The notes under the pieces were generated by a model. The model saw only the letters and a list, made by a program, of their open reading frames with translations. It did not search any database and was not told the DNA's origin. A stretch of DNA of 64,000 bases from Arenibacter algicola (GTDB lineage Bacteria > Bacteroidota > Bacteroidia > Flavobacteriales > Flavobacteriaceae): contig NZ_JAHKPO010000031.1 of the NCBI RefSeq assembly GCF_018860365.1, positions 103,506-167,505 of the forward strand, given 5' to 3'. Shown in pieces: positions 35,318-45,179 of the stretch (position 1 is its first letter; each line of letters starts with the position of its first letter). The translations under genes and the position numbers were made by a program.

Positions 35318-36547
35318 TTGAAGCTACATTTATCTACTCCTACTGAAACCCTAATAAAATCAACAGTAAAAATAACAGGATCCAAAAGTGAATCCAATAG
35401 ATTGTTGTTGCTACAGGCCTTGTTTCCCTCTATAAAAATCGATAACCTTTCCAATTCCGATGATGCGGAGGTTATGCAAAAGGGGTTGCAGATCAGTAAT
35501 GGTGTTGTAGATATTCATCACGCAGGTACGGCCATGCGTTTTTTAACCGCTTATTTTGCGTCACAGGAGAATAAAGAAGTTACCCTCACAGGATCCAAAA
35601 GAATGACAGAAAGGCCTATAAAAGTATTGGTGGAGGCATTGAGGAGTCTGGGTGCGGAAATAAGTTATCTAAAGGACGAAGGGTATCCGCCTATTGCCAT
35701 AAAGGGTAAAAAGTTGACAAAGCATAAAGTTAGTCTACCTGCCGATATTAGTAGTCAATATATTTCAGCCTTGCTTCTAATAGCCCCAAGTCTTGAAAAT
35801 GGAATTGAGTTGGAGCTGGTGGGTAAAATTACATCGGTACCATATATAAAAATGACCTTGGGTCTGCTTTCCCAAATTGGGGTAACCAGTTCTTTTCAGG
35901 GGAATACGATTAAGGTATCGCCAAAAACGACAGTTGAACCTACCATCCAAGTGGTAGAATCGGATTGGAGTTCCGCCTCCTATTTTTATAGTATAGCTGC
36001 ACTTTGTGATATAGGTACGGAAATATCATTGTCCGCCTATAATAAGAACAGCCTTCAGGGGGATAGTGTCCTTAAGGAAATATACAAGGATTTTGGAGTG
36101 GAAACCAGCTTTCATGGCCACGAGGTTATTTTGAAAAAAAACGCAGCTCCCAATAATACCAGCTTCAATTTGGACCTGGCAAATGCACCGGATATTGCGC
36201 AGACCATTGCCGTGACTTGTTTAGGTTTGGGCGTAGGATGTCATATGACGGGCCTACATACCCTTAAAATTAAGGAAACCGATAGACTGGAAGCTTTAAA
36301 GACGGAATTGACCAAGTTGGGCGCATCCATATCCGTTACCGACAAAACTCTGACTTTGGAGCCTTCCAAGGAAATAAAAAAGGAAATTGCAATTGATACC
36401 TATAACGATCATAGAATGGCCATGGCCTTTGCACCATTGGCCCTCAAGACTACACTGTTCGTGAACGATGCGGAAGTGGTATCCAAGTCATATCCAGACT
36501 TTTGGGAGGATATGAAAAATCTGAAATTCAAGGTGCAAACTGTTTGA
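35318..36547 (+). CDS. aroA: 3-Phosphoshikimate 1-carboxyvinyltransferase (EPSP synthase)
   Basis: Sixth step of the shikimate pathway: PEP plus shikimate 3-phosphate to EPSP. 409 residues. Signatures include TGSKSESNRLLLLQAL near 20-35, HAGTAMRFLTAYF near 70, KRMTERPI near 98-105, and KIKETDRLEAL and NDHRMAMAFAPLAL in the second half. The start is TTG; it fits the usual beginning and no ATG is near. It has its own promoter, apart from the Phe-attenuated operon. Confidence 0.95.
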   Translation: MKLHLSTPTETLIKSTVKITGSKSESNRLLLLQALFPSIKIDNLSNSDDAEVMQKGLQISNGVVDIHHAGTAMRFLTAYFASQENKEVTLTGSKRMTERPIKVLVEALRSLGAEISYLKDEGYPPIAIKGKKLTKHKVSLPADISSQYISALLLIAPSLENGIELELVGKITSVPYIKMTLGLLSQIGVTSSFQGNTIKVSPKTTVEPTIQVVESDWSSASYFYSIAALCDIGTEISLSAYNKNSLQGDSVLKEIYKDFGVETSFHGHEVILKKNAAPNNTSFNLDLANAPDIAQTIAVTCLGLGVGCHMTGLHTLKIKETDRLEALKTELTKLGASISVTDKTLTLEPSKEIKKEIAIDTYNDHRMAMAFAPLALKTTLFVNDAEVVSKSYPDFWEDMKNLKFKVQTV

Positions 36548-36570
36548 TTTTTATTTAAATGGTGTTTTAC

Positions 36571-36602
36571 TTGACATCGCCCCTTGCTTAGTCGTATATT
36601 TG
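36571..36602 (+). promoter_or_regulatory. Bacteroidetes-type promoter before queA
   Basis: TTG (36571-36573), 21 bases, then TATATTTG (36595-36602): a full TTG-N17-23-TAnnTTTG match, about 40 bases before the queA ATG. Confidence 0.68.
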
Positions 36603-36642
36603 CAGCCGCTAAACATTAATCTAAATTTAAGGAATATACTAG

Positions 36643-37692
36643 ATGAAATTATCGCACTTCAATTTTGAACTTCCAAACGAATTATTGGCAGAATATCCGG
36701 CAGAGAACAGAGATGAGTCCAAATTAATGGTGGTTCACAGGGATACAGGTAAAATTGAGCACAAAATGTTCAAGGATCTTATAGACTATTTTGATGAGGG
36801 CGATGTTATGGTGCTTAATAACACCAAAGTTTTTCCAGCAAGATTATATGGTAATAAAGAAAAGACCGGCGCTAGAATCGAGGTTTTTTTATTACGTGAA
36901 CTAAACGAGGAACAACGTCTTTGGGATGTTTTGGTAGATCCGGCACGAAAAATAAGAATTGGGAACAAACTTTATTTTGGTGATGATGAAACTCTAGTGG
37001 CCGAAGTAATAGACAATACCACTTCTCGTGGAAGAACCCTAAGATTTCTTTATGATGGTTCCTATACCGATTTTAGAAGAAAATTAAAGGAACTAGGTGA
37101 AACTCCTTTACCAAAATACATTAAACGAAAGGTAGAGGCCGAAGACGAAAAAAGATATCAAACCATTTATGCAAAGCATGAAGGTGCGGTTGCAGCACCT
37201 ACCGCTGGTCTGCATTTTTCCAAGCATTTGTTGAAAAGATTGGAAATAAAGGGAATCGACTTTGCTGAGGTTACCCTTCATGTAGGTCTAGGGACTTTTA
37301 ATCCGGTGGAAGTAGAGGATCTTTCCAAGCACAAGATGGATAGTGAGGAATTGATCATAGATGAAAAGGCAACCGAAATAGTTAACTCGGCCAAAGTTAA
37401 GAAGCGTAGAATATGTGCTGTAGGTACTACAGCTATGAGAGCTTTGGAAAGTGCGGTATCTTCTCAGCAGACTTTAAATACTTTTGATGGATGGACAAAT
37501 AAGTTTGTGTTTCCTCCATACGATTTTAGTATTGCCACAGCTATGGTGACCAATTTTCACTTGCCAAAATCTACACTCTTGATGATGGTTTCGGCTTTTA
37601 TGGGGCACGACTTAATGAAGAAGGCATACAAGGAGGCTATTTTGGAAGGATATAAATTTTATTCTTACGGGGATGCAATGTTGATTATATAA
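36643..37692 (+). CDS. queA: S-adenosylmethionine:tRNA ribosyltransferase-isomerase QueA
   Basis: Transfers the ribosyl part of AdoMet to preQ1 in tRNA, making epoxyqueuosine in the wobble position; 349 residues. [18 protein letters not shown] at the start, [12 protein letters not shown] near 64-75, [10 protein letters not shown] near 185-194, [10 protein letters not shown] and [17 protein letters not shown] are all family signatures. Normal length. A terminator follows before rlmN. Confidence 0.97.
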   Translation: MKLSHFNFELPNELLAEYPAENRDESKLMVVHRDTGKIEHKMFKDLIDYFDEGDVMVLNNTKVFPARLYGNKEKTGARIEVFLLRELNEEQRLWDVLVDPARKIRIGNKLYFGDDETLVAEVIDNTTSRGRTLRFLYDGSYTDFRRKLKELGETPLPKYIKRKVEAEDEKRYQTIYAKHEGAVAAPTAGLHFSKHLLKRLEIKGIDFAEVTLHVGLGTFNPVEVEDLSKHKMDSEELIIDEKATEIVNSAKVKKRRICAVGTTAMRALESAVSSQQTLNTFDGWTNKFVFPPYDFSIATAMVTNFHLPKSTLLMMVSAFMGHDLMKKAYKEAILEGYKFYSYGDAMLII

Positions 37693-37713
37693 GTATCCAA
37701 AAATAATACTAAG

Positions 37714-37758
37714 ATCCCGTCAGTATCCAGGATAATTCTGGAATGGCGGGATTTTTTT
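37714..37758 (+). terminator. Intrinsic terminator between queA and rlmN
   Basis: ATCCCG (37714-37719) and CGGGAT (37747-37752) form the base of an interrupted stem, with CCAG/CTGG pairing further in, followed by seven T residues. Confidence 0.8.
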
Positions 37759-37781
37759 ATAGAATCATTTATCTTTAGAAA

Positions 37782-38828
37782 GTGGAAGTTGCAAAAAACA
37801 AAAGGGATATAAGGGCTTTTACCAAAGAACAACTTAGGTCGTTCTTTGAAAGCCAGGGAGACAAGGCCTTTAGGGGTAACCAGGTCTATGAATGGTTGTG
37901 GCAAAAATCGGCACATACCTTTGAGGATATGACCAATATTTCCAAGGAAACCAGGCTGATGTTGGAGGATAATTTTGTGATCAACCATATAAAGGTAGAT
38001 CAAATGCAGCGCAGTAGCGACGGAACCATTAAAAATGCGGTTCGTTTGCACGATGATCTTATTGTGGAATCTGTTTTGATTCCTACTAAAACCAGGACTA
38101 CCGCCTGTGTGTCCAGCCAAGTGGGCTGTAGTTTGGATTGTAAATTTTGTGCTACTGCCCGACTAAAGCGGATGAGAAACCTAAATCCTGACGAGATTTA
38201 TGACCAAGTGGTAGCCATTGACAATGAGAGTAGGTTATATTTTGACCGCCCTTTGAGCAATATTGTTTTTATGGGTATGGGAGAGCCGTTGATGAATTAC
38301 AACAACGTACTTAAGGCCATTGATAAGATAACCTCTCCGGAAGGATTGGGGATGTCTCCCAAACGTATAACCGTATCCACTTCAGGTGTGCCCAAAATGA
38401 TACGGAAAATGGCAGACGAGGAAGTAAAATTTAAATTGGCGGTATCCTTGCATTCTGCCATAGATGAAATAAGGACTTCCATAATGCCCTTCAATGCAAC
38501 TTTTACCTTGGCCGATCTAAGGGAGGCACTTGACTATTGGTACCAAAAGACAAAAAGTAGGATTACCTATGAATACGTGGTTTGGGAAGGTATTAATGAC
38601 ACTCAAAGAGATGCAAATGCCTTGGTGGATTTCTGCAGGTTTGCCCCCTCCAAGGTAAACCTTATCGAGTACAATCCAATAGACGACGGGGAATTTCAAC
38701 AAGCGAATAATGCCGCCATAGAAATGTATGTGGAAACATTGGAAAAAAATGGCATAACGGTGACCGTTAGGCGTTCTAGGGGCAAGGATATTGATGCTGC
38801 CTGTGGGCAATTGGCAAATAAATCGTAG
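37782..38828 (+). CDS. rlmN: 23S rRNA (adenine-2503)/tRNA (adenine-37) C2-methyltransferase RlmN
   Basis: Radical-SAM methyltransferase; 348 residues. The [4Fe-4S] cluster motif is Cys116-x3-Cys120-x2-Cys123 (GCSLDCKFCAT). GMGEPLMNYNNV contacts AdoMet, and Cys341 near the end (DAACGQLA) is the cysteine that carries the methyl group. The start is GTG, 24 bases after the preceding terminator; an upstream ATG is absent. Confidence 0.97.
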   Translation: MEVAKNKRDIRAFTKEQLRSFFESQGDKAFRGNQVYEWLWQKSAHTFEDMTNISKETRLMLEDNFVINHIKVDQMQRSSDGTIKNAVRLHDDLIVESVLIPTKTRTTACVSSQVGCSLDCKFCATARLKRMRNLNPDEIYDQVVAIDNESRLYFDRPLSNIVFMGMGEPLMNYNNVLKAIDKITSPEGLGMSPKRITVSTSGVPKMIRKMADEEVKFKLAVSLHSAIDEIRTSIMPFNATFTLADLREALDYWYQKTKSRITYEYVVWEGINDTQRDANALVDFCRFAPSKVNLIEYNPIDDGEFQQANNAAIEMYVETLEKNGITVTVRRSRGKDIDAACGQLANKS

Positions 38829-38997
38829 GGAAACCTAATATAGGGCAAGGCCACTTTGTTCTTTGTCGATTCCTATTGCAAATTCGCTGAAATCTATAAT
38901 TTAGGGTTACATTACCATTTATGGCTGTTAATTACTATGTTTTTTTACCTAATTTTACGCAACTGAACTAGCAATCCAAAACAGCCTAAATTATCCC

Positions 38998-39975
38998 TTG
39001 AAAATTGTATCCCAAATAAAGGAACCGATTAATCAGGAAATGGAACTTTTTGAAAAAAAGTTTTATGAATCCATGTCTTCCAAGGTTGCCTTATTAAATA
39101 GGATTACTTACTATATCGTTAACCGAAAGGGGAAGCAGATGCGACCAATGTTCGTTTTTCTTACCGCCAAACTGTTGAATAAAGGGGAGGTAAACGAAAG
39201 GACGTATAGGGGGGCATCGGTCATTGAGCTGATACATACCGCCACCCTGGTACACGACGATGTGGTAGACGATAGCAATAAACGTCGCGGCTTCTTCTCT
39301 GTAAATGCCTTATGGAAAAACAAAATTGCTGTTTTGGTAGGGGATTATCTACTTTCAAAAGGGCTTCTGTTATCTATAGATAATGGGGATTTTGATCTTC
39401 TTAAGATTATTTCTGTCGCTGTGCGTGAAATGAGCGAGGGAGAATTACTGCAAATTGAGAAGGCGAGGCGCTTGGATATTACAGAGGAGGTGTATTACGA
39501 CATTATTAGGCAGAAGACGGCAACCTTGATCGCCGCTTGCTGTAGTTTGGGTGCCTGTTCCGTTAAACCTGATTCCCCGGATGTGGAAACTTTTAGAAAA
39601 TTTGGCGAATTAATTGGTATGGCCTTTCAAATCAAGGATGATCTGTTCGATTACGGGGAGGAAAGAATTGGCAAGCCTACGGGGATCGATATAAAGGAAC
39701 AAAAAATGACCTTGCCATTGATATACGTACTTAACAAATGTTCCAAGACCGAAAAAAAATGGTTGATCAATTCTATTAAGAACCACAACAAGGATAAAAA
39801 ACGGGTCAAGGAAGTCATTGCCTTTGTAAAAGCCAACGGTGGTCTGGAATATGCCGTAAAAAAGATGCTTGCCTATAAGGAAGAAGCATTGGACCTATTG
39901 GATACCTATCCAGATTCGGAATATAAAAGTTCGCTTGAACTTATGGTAAATTACGTGGTAGATCGTAAAAAGTAA
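38998..39975 (+). CDS. Polyprenyl diphosphate synthase (trans, all-E)
   Basis: Chain-elongating prenyltransferase, probably making the octaprenyl- or heptaprenyl-type side chain of menaquinone; 325 residues. The first aspartate-rich motif is HDDVVDDS (about 81-88) and the second KDDLFDYG (about 217-224). RPMFVFLTAKLL lies near residue 45. Chain length cannot be set from the motifs alone. TTG start. The 169 bases before it hold no gene. Confidence 0.92.
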   Translation: MKIVSQIKEPINQEMELFEKKFYESMSSKVALLNRITYYIVNRKGKQMRPMFVFLTAKLLNKGEVNERTYRGASVIELIHTATLVHDDVVDDSNKRRGFFSVNALWKNKIAVLVGDYLLSKGLLLSIDNGDFDLLKIISVAVREMSEGELLQIEKARRLDITEEVYYDIIRQKTATLIAACCSLGACSVKPDSPDVETFRKFGELIGMAFQIKDDLFDYGEERIGKPTGIDIKEQKMTLPLIYVLNKCSKTEKKWLINSIKNHNKDKKRVKEVIAFVKANGGLEYAVKKMLAYKEEALDLLDTYPDSEYKSSLELMVNYVVDRKK

Positions 39976-40046
39976 ATCTTTGCTATTGTAGATAAGTATA
40001 ATATTGGTTTGGGACTGCACTTTGGTTCGTGATAATTGAAGTAATT

Positions 40047-40313
40047 TTAGTTTTTTTGCTCCAAGCTTGTTCCAGTTTCAATACTGCGTTGCATTTCTTC
40101 CGTAAATTCATCCTGAAAATAGGTTCTTTTGCAATGGGAACAGCTAATGATGGTATGCGTACCCACTCTAAAAAGGGAAATCCAAAACAAGTGGAAATAG
40201 GTGGTACTTGTTACTGCTGTTAAGGTGCCTTTGTTGTCACAATAGGGACAAGCAACGTTTTGTAGCAATTTTGAAGTTGTTTTTCCGGGTTTTGTTCCTA
40301 GAAATAATATCAT
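40047..40313 (-). CDS. Small zinc-ribbon domain protein
   Basis: An 88-residue protein with two cysteine pairs, CPYCDNKG near 22-29 and SCSHCKRTYF near 57-66, forming a zinc ribbon around a central hydrophobic stretch (TTYFHLFWISLF). I recognise the type as the zinc-ribbon proteins common in flavobacteria; the function is unknown. It is on the opposite strand between the polyprenyl synthase and dnaG, so it is probably monocistronic. Confidence 0.8.
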   Translation of the reverse strand: MILFLGTKPGKTTSKLLQNVACPYCDNKGTLTAVTSTTYFHLFWISLFRVGTHTIISCSHCKRTYFQDEFTEEMQRSIETGTSLEQKN

Positions 40314-40438
40314 TTCCTATTTGTTTATACATCTAAATGAAAATCGCAATTTAACCAATATTTATTTTACAAGCATGGCTTTTCCTTTTTTCAACAGCCC
40401 TTAAAGTACTATCTTTAGCCTGCTAAAAAATGTAAAAT

Positions 40439-42418
40439 TTGATTTCAAAATCCACCATAGACAAAGTATATGAGACTGCCCGTTTGGAGGAGGTGATCGG
40501 GGATTTTGTACAATTAAAAAAATCCGGTTCCAACTTCAAAGGATTAAGTCCGTTTACCGATGAGCGAAGTCCCAGTTTCATGGTCTCCCCGGTAAAACAG
40601 ATATGGAAGGATTTTAGTAGCGGCAAGGGAGGGAACGTCGTAGCCTTCCTAATGGAGCACGAGCATTTCTCCTATCCTGAGGCCATTAAATATTTGGCCA
40701 GAAAGTACAATATTGAAATTGAGGAAACAGAGCTGAGCAACGAACAAAAAGAGCAGACCAATGAACGGGAGAGCATGTATCTGGTTTCTGAATTTGCCCA
40801 AAAATATTTCTCGGAGGTCTTATGGGAAAGAGAGCAGGGTAAGGCCATTGGTTTAAGTTATTTTAAGGAACGTGGATTTACGGATGATACCATCAAAAAG
40901 TTTGATCTGGGGTATTGTTTGGATCAGTGGGACGGTTTTACCAAAGCGGCCCTTGGTAAGGGGTATCAATTGGATTATTTGGAGAAAACAGGCCTTACTA
41001 TTGTTAAGGACGATGCTGCAGATAGGGATAACAAAAAGACCTTTGATCGGTTTAAAGGGCGTGTTATGTTTCCTATTCACAGCATGAGCGGTAGGGTGCT
41101 AGGTTTTGGAGGCAGAATATTGACGAATGATAAAAAGGCGGCTAAATACTTAAACTCCCCGGAAAGCGATATATACCACAAAAGCAAGGTGCTTTATGGT
41201 ATATACTTTGCCAAGCAGGCCATAGCCAAGGAAGATAATTGTTACTTGGTAGAAGGGTATACAGATGTTATTCAGATGTACCAACGGGGTATTCACAATG
41301 TAGTTTCTTCCAGTGGTACGGCCCTGACCTCGGATCAAATAAGGTTGATCAATAGGCTCACCAAGAATATAACGGTTTTGTTCGATGGGGATGCGGCCGG
41401 ATTGCGGGCATCACTAAGAGGGATAGACCTTATTCTGGAACAGGGGATGAACGTAAAAGTGTGTACTTTCCCGGAAGGGGAAGATCCGGATAGTTTTTCC
41501 AAGAACAATGATTACGAGGATGTGGTGCTCTACCTACAGGAGAATTCCAAGGACTTTATTCAGTTCAAAGCTTCATTATTGGTGGAGGAAGCTGCTAACG
41601 ACCCTATTAAAAGAGCGGATACGGTTAGGGATATTGTTAATAGTATCTCTAAAATTCCAGATAGGATACAGAAGGAAATTTATATACAGGAGTGCGCACA
41701 GATCATGAATATTTCCGAGGCTGTTCTATTCAATACCTTGGCTCAGATTGGGAAAAAGGATGTATCGGACGCCAATAAAAAGGTAAAGCAGGAGCAACAG
41801 GCCTTTGATGTGGTCAAGAACGAACCACAGCGACAAAAGGTAGATGTGCAATATGAGCTGGAGCGTAAGATTATAGAGATGTTGCTGCTTTATGGGGATT
41901 TGGACCAACAATTCGAGGATCTTGTTTTAAAGGAAAATGAAAAAGGTGATTTGGAACTGGAGCCTGAATCCCTGGATGCCAAAGTATATGAAAAGATATA
42001 TCTAGATTTACAAGACGATGAAATTGAGTTGGCAAATGAGCAGTTCAGAAATATCTATTATAGATTAATGGAAGACCTTAATGAGAAGGAGATTTTTTCC
42101 ATTACCACCTTTATAGCAAATTTGGACCAAGAACTGGCAACGGAAATTTCTTCCATTTTAATGGAAGAGGAAAAGTATGCTCTACATCAGTGGGAACGAA
42201 AGGATATATATCCGAAAGATAAAAAAGTAGGTATTTCCCAGTTGGTGAGCGAAACCATTTTAACACTTAGATGTTACTTGATAAAAAAGAGGATAGGTTC
42301 CCTTCAGCAGAACACCTTGGATAATCAGGAAGGAAATATGGAAACCATGGAAGAGATTATGAACTATATACAACTCAATGTATTGTTGAACAAAAAGCTC
42401 AACAGGGTTCTTTCTTAG
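40439..42418 (+). CDS. dnaG: DNA primase DnaG with degenerate zinc-binding domain
   Basis: Makes RNA primers for replication; 659 residues. The TOPRIM core is intact: YLVEGYTDVI with the catalytic Glu (near 275) and VLFDGDAAGLRA with the metal-binding Asp pair (near 315). The N-terminal zinc ribbon aligns over GLSPFTDERSPSF and WKDFSSGKGGNVV, but the four expected ligands (CPFH and CFGC) are Ser37, Thr40, Asp58 and Ser61, so it cannot bind zinc in the normal way. The C-terminal part would bind DnaB helicase. TTG start. Confidence 0.95.
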   Translation: MISKSTIDKVYETARLEEVIGDFVQLKKSGSNFKGLSPFTDERSPSFMVSPVKQIWKDFSSGKGGNVVAFLMEHEHFSYPEAIKYLARKYNIEIEETELSNEQKEQTNERESMYLVSEFAQKYFSEVLWEREQGKAIGLSYFKERGFTDDTIKKFDLGYCLDQWDGFTKAALGKGYQLDYLEKTGLTIVKDDAADRDNKKTFDRFKGRVMFPIHSMSGRVLGFGGRILTNDKKAAKYLNSPESDIYHKSKVLYGIYFAKQAIAKEDNCYLVEGYTDVIQMYQRGIHNVVSSSGTALTSDQIRLINRLTKNITVLFDGDAAGLRASLRGIDLILEQGMNVKVCTFPEGEDPDSFSKNNDYEDVVLYLQENSKDFIQFKASLLVEEAANDPIKRADTVRDIVNSISKIPDRIQKEIYIQECAQIMNISEAVLFNTLAQIGKKDVSDANKKVKQEQQAFDVVKNEPQRQKVDVQYELERKIIEMLLLYGDLDQQFEDLVLKENEKGDLELEPESLDAKVYEKIYLDLQDDEIELANEQFRNIYYRLMEDLNEKEIFSITTFIANLDQELATEISSILMEEEKYALHQWERKDIYPKDKKVGISQLVSETILTLRCYLIKKRIGSLQQNTLDNQEGNMETMEEIMNYIQLNVLLNKKLNRVLS

Positions 42419-42440
42419 GATTTCTGAATAGGATAAATAA

Positions 42441-42482
42441 AAAAAGACTGAAGTCCTATTTGTCAGGAAATCAGTCTTTTTT
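42441..42482. terminator. Bidirectional terminator between dnaG and the response regulator
   Basis: AAAAAGACTG and CAGTCTTTTTT pair across a 21-base loop; T or A runs flank both sides. Shared by the convergent genes. Confidence 0.8.
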
Positions 42483-42505
42483 ATTCTTGATTGGTTATTC
42501 TATAT

Positions 42506-43135
42506 CTAGTACAGTTCCAAAGCTTTGGCCTGCTGTAGTAAATCCACTAAGTTGTCCACATTTAATTTACGCATTAAACGCGCTTTGTAGGTACTGACCG
42601 TTTTTTCGTTCAGATCCAAGCCTTGGGCTACTTCCTTATTTCGCTTTCCACTGGCCAAGAGTTTAAGGACTTCTACCTCCCTTGTGGAAAGTTTTCTAAA
42701 GAACCTTCTTGGTTTTTGTGTGCCTTCATCAAAAGCTAGGCGTTGCGCCAATTCGTTGGTAATAAACATATTGCCTTCGCTAACTTTTCGTATAGCACTT
42801 ATGATATAATCTATTTCCGATGTTTTGGATAGGTAACCAAAAGCTCCGGCACGAATGGTGCTTAAAGCATAAACATCTTCAGATTGACCGCTATAGATCA
42901 AAACCCTTATGTTGGGGTACTCTTTTTTTATTTTTCTAAGAGTTGCAATGCCATTAATTTCGGGGATGTCCATTTCCAGAAGAATTACGTCCGGGGTAAA
43001 AAGTTCCAACTTATTGAATAATTCCGTGGTGGTAGATGCATCGGCGATCACTTGAATATCAGAAACCGATTCCAAGACTTGTTTTACGCCCATCCGAACT
43101 ATTGGATGATTATCAGCAATTAAAATTTTGATCAT
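42506..43135 (-). CDS. NarL/LuxR-type response regulator with Glu in place of the phosphoacceptor Asp
   Basis: A 209-residue transcription factor. The receiver (1-120) keeps Ser82 and Lys104, but the phosphoacceptor site reads LLEMDIP with Glu54 instead of Asp, and the acidic pair is Asp8-Asn9 (ADNHP) instead of Asp-Asp. The C-terminal LuxR-type HTH has LSTREVEVLKLLASGKRNKEVAQ, then KTVSTYKARLMRKL. No histidine kinase is nearby. I infer phosphorylation-independent or constitutive activity. Targets unknown. Confidence 0.93.
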   Translation of the reverse strand: MIKILIADNHPIVRMGVKQVLESVSDIQVIADASTTTELFNKLELFTPDVILLEMDIPEINGIATLRKIKKEYPNIRVLIYSGQSEDVYALSTIRAGAFGYLSKTSEIDYIISAIRKVSEGNMFITNELAQRLAFDEGTQKPRRFFRKLSTREVEVLKLLASGKRNKEVAQGLDLNEKTVSTYKARLMRKLNVDNLVDLLQQAKALELY

Positions 43136-43304
43136 TTTGGGTTATTTTTCTAGATTTCAACATCAATAATCATGTCTAAAAATACTGACATGCAATGTAG
43201 GGTTAAAATATCTAATTCGATAAGCAAAGCTTCATTTTTTTATCCAAAACCGAAAATTTTCACATGTTTTTTCGATTTAATCACTTGGTTCTTAGGTGAG
43301 ATGT

Positions 43305-44093
43305 TCATTTTAACATATTTGGTATTTCACAAACAGGAATAGGAACCATCTTATGTTTGTTTGCGCGGTTAAATCTTTTGTATATCTGAAAAACCTCTTT
43401 TTGTCTATCAGAAAAATCCGTCTCCACTTTTCCTTCTCCTTCCATTTGCATGGCCCATTCCAATTCTGGATAGGATGCTCCTATTTGGTCTTCGTCTGTT
43501 CTGTCATCGCCCCATAGGCCATCTGTAGGTGCGGCCTTAATAATGTCTTCGTTAATGCCAAGGACTTTGGCAATTTCGTATACTTCGGTTTTGAGTAGGT
43601 CGGCGATCGGACTTAAGTCTACACCGCCATCCCCATATTTCGTGTAGAAGCCTACGCCAAAATCTTCGACCTTGTTCCCGGTACCGGCCACCAGCAGTTT
43701 GTTTAAGGCGGCAAAGTAATATAAAGTGGTCATTCTTAACCTGGCCCTTGTATTGGCCAAGGACATAAACCTATCTTCCTCGTTGTCAACAGCGGGCAGT
43801 GCATCCACCAAACTATCAAAAGTGGGTGTAAGGTTCACCTCTAGTCTTTCAACATTGGGATAGTTCTTTTTTAACCATTTTATATGGTCGGATGCGCGGG
43901 TTACTTGGCTTTCGGCTTGGTGAATGGGCATTTCCAAACATAAAAGTTGTAGTCCTGTTCTTGCACATAAGGTAGAGGTTACTGCGGAATCTATTCCTCC
44001 GGAAATTCCGATTACAAATCCCTTCATATTTGCTTTGTTGGCATATTCCTGTAACCAGGTTACAATGTGGTCTATAACTTTTTCGGTCTGCAT
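43305..44093 (-). CDS. nadE: NH3-dependent NAD+ synthetase
   Basis: Amidates deamido-NAD to NAD with ATP; 262 residues, the short form without a glutaminase domain, so ammonia is the expected nitrogen donor. The pyrophosphatase P-loop GISGGIDSAVTST is near 29-41, followed by AGTGNKVEDFGVGFYTKYGDGG (quoted in short form) near 135-155 and KAAPTDGLWGDDRTDEDQ near 185-200. Divergent from gldB. Confidence 0.96.
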   Translation of the reverse strand: MQTEKVIDHIVTWLQEYANKANMKGFVIGISGGIDSAVTSTLCARTGLQLLCLEMPIHQAESQVTRASDHIKWLKKNYPNVERLEVNLTPTFDSLVDALPAVDNEEDRFMSLANTRARLRMTTLYYFAALNKLLVAGTGNKVEDFGVGFYTKYGDGGVDLSPIADLLKTEVYEIAKVLGINEDIIKAAPTDGLWGDDRTDEDQIGASYPELEWAMQMEGEGKVETDFSDRQKEVFQIYKRFNRANKHKMVPIPVCEIPNMLK

Positions 44094-44120
44094 ATGAACA
44101 ATTTATTAGGTTTAAAAACT

Positions 44121-44128
44121 TAACTTTG
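44121..44128 (+). promoter_or_regulatory. Bacteroidetes -7 promoter box before gldB
   Basis: TAACTTTG fits TAnnTTTG, 58 bases before the gldB ATG, in the nadE/gldB divergent gap. Confidence 0.5.
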
Positions 44129-44186
44129 CACCGTAAAAATAAAGCCTAGAGTTTAATATTTAAAACATTAACCCAATTACTTTAGA

Positions 44187-45152
44187 ATGCAAAAGGCCAT
44201 ATTCCTTCTTTTAATCCCAATTATTATTTTTTGCAGTTGTGATCGCAGCGATAAATTGGCCGATGAGGTGGCTAAAATAAACGTAGATGTAAAGGTTAAT
44301 AGGTTTGATAGGGAATTTGCAGAAGCAAAACCCTTGGATATCCCAATTTTAAAAGCAAAGTACCCTTATCTTTTTCCTGCCAATTATCCGGATAGCATTT
44401 GGGTAGCCAAATTACAGGACACCCTACAAATCGAAGTTATGGAAGAGGTAGGAAAAACTTTCCCCGACTTTGGAAGTGAAAGTGAAGATTTGGAGTGGTT
44501 GTTTAAGTATATAAAATATTATTTTCCCAATTATACGATACCAAAGGTTGTTACAGTTACCTCGGAGGTAGACTATAACAATAGAATTATTTTAACGGAT
44601 AGCTTACTTCTTGTTGGTCTTGATAACTATTTGGGAAGGTCCCATAAGTTTTATCAAGGTATTTCCAAGTATATCGCCAACGATTTGGACAAACAATACA
44701 TGACCCGCGACGTGGCCAGTGCATTTGCTAAGGCTGTTGTAGCACCACCCCGCGACCGTACTTTTTTGTCGCAACTTGTTTATTACGGTAAAGAACTGTA
44801 TTTAATGCAGCAGCTTATGCCTAAAAAAAATGAAGCTGTCATTATAGGTTATGCACCGGATGAGTTGGATTGGGCAACAGTCAACGAAGAGCAGGTTTGG
44901 CGCTATTTTATAGAACGCGAATTGTTGTACAGTACCAATAGCAAGTTGGGCCCAAGATTTTTGGATCCAGCTCCTTTCTCCAAGTTTGAATTGGAATTGG
45001 ATAACGAGTCACCAGGTAAAATAGGACGATATATAGGTTGGCAAATTGTCAAGGCCTTTATGGATAACAATAAGATTACTTTGCAGGAAATGTTGACCCT
45101 ACCCGAGGAAGAACTTTTTAAAAGATCTGGGTATAAGCCAAAAAAGCTGTAA
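44187..45152 (+). CDS. gldB: Gliding motility lipoprotein GldB
   Basis: Lipoprotein needed for gliding in flavobacteria; 321 residues. The signal peptide ends in the lipobox FCSC with Cys18. The body contains VNRFDREFAEAKP and KAKYPYLFPANYPDSIW, typical of GldB as I know it. The exact role is not known; it may support the secretion and motility machinery. gldC follows after 27 bases. Confidence 0.93.
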   Translation: MQKAIFLLLIPIIIFCSCDRSDKLADEVAKINVDVKVNRFDREFAEAKPLDIPILKAKYPYLFPANYPDSIWVAKLQDTLQIEVMEEVGKTFPDFGSESEDLEWLFKYIKYYFPNYTIPKVVTVTSEVDYNNRIILTDSLLLVGLDNYLGRSHKFYQGISKYIANDLDKQYMTRDVASAFAKAVVAPPRDRTFLSQLVYYGKELYLMQQLMPKKNEAVIIGYAPDELDWATVNEEQVWRYFIERELLYSTNSKLGPRFLDPAPFSKFELELDNESPGKIGRYIGWQIVKAFMDNNKITLQEMLTLPEEELFKRSGYKPKKL

Positions 45153-45179
45153 TAGTAAATACAAATCAAAAACAAAGCA

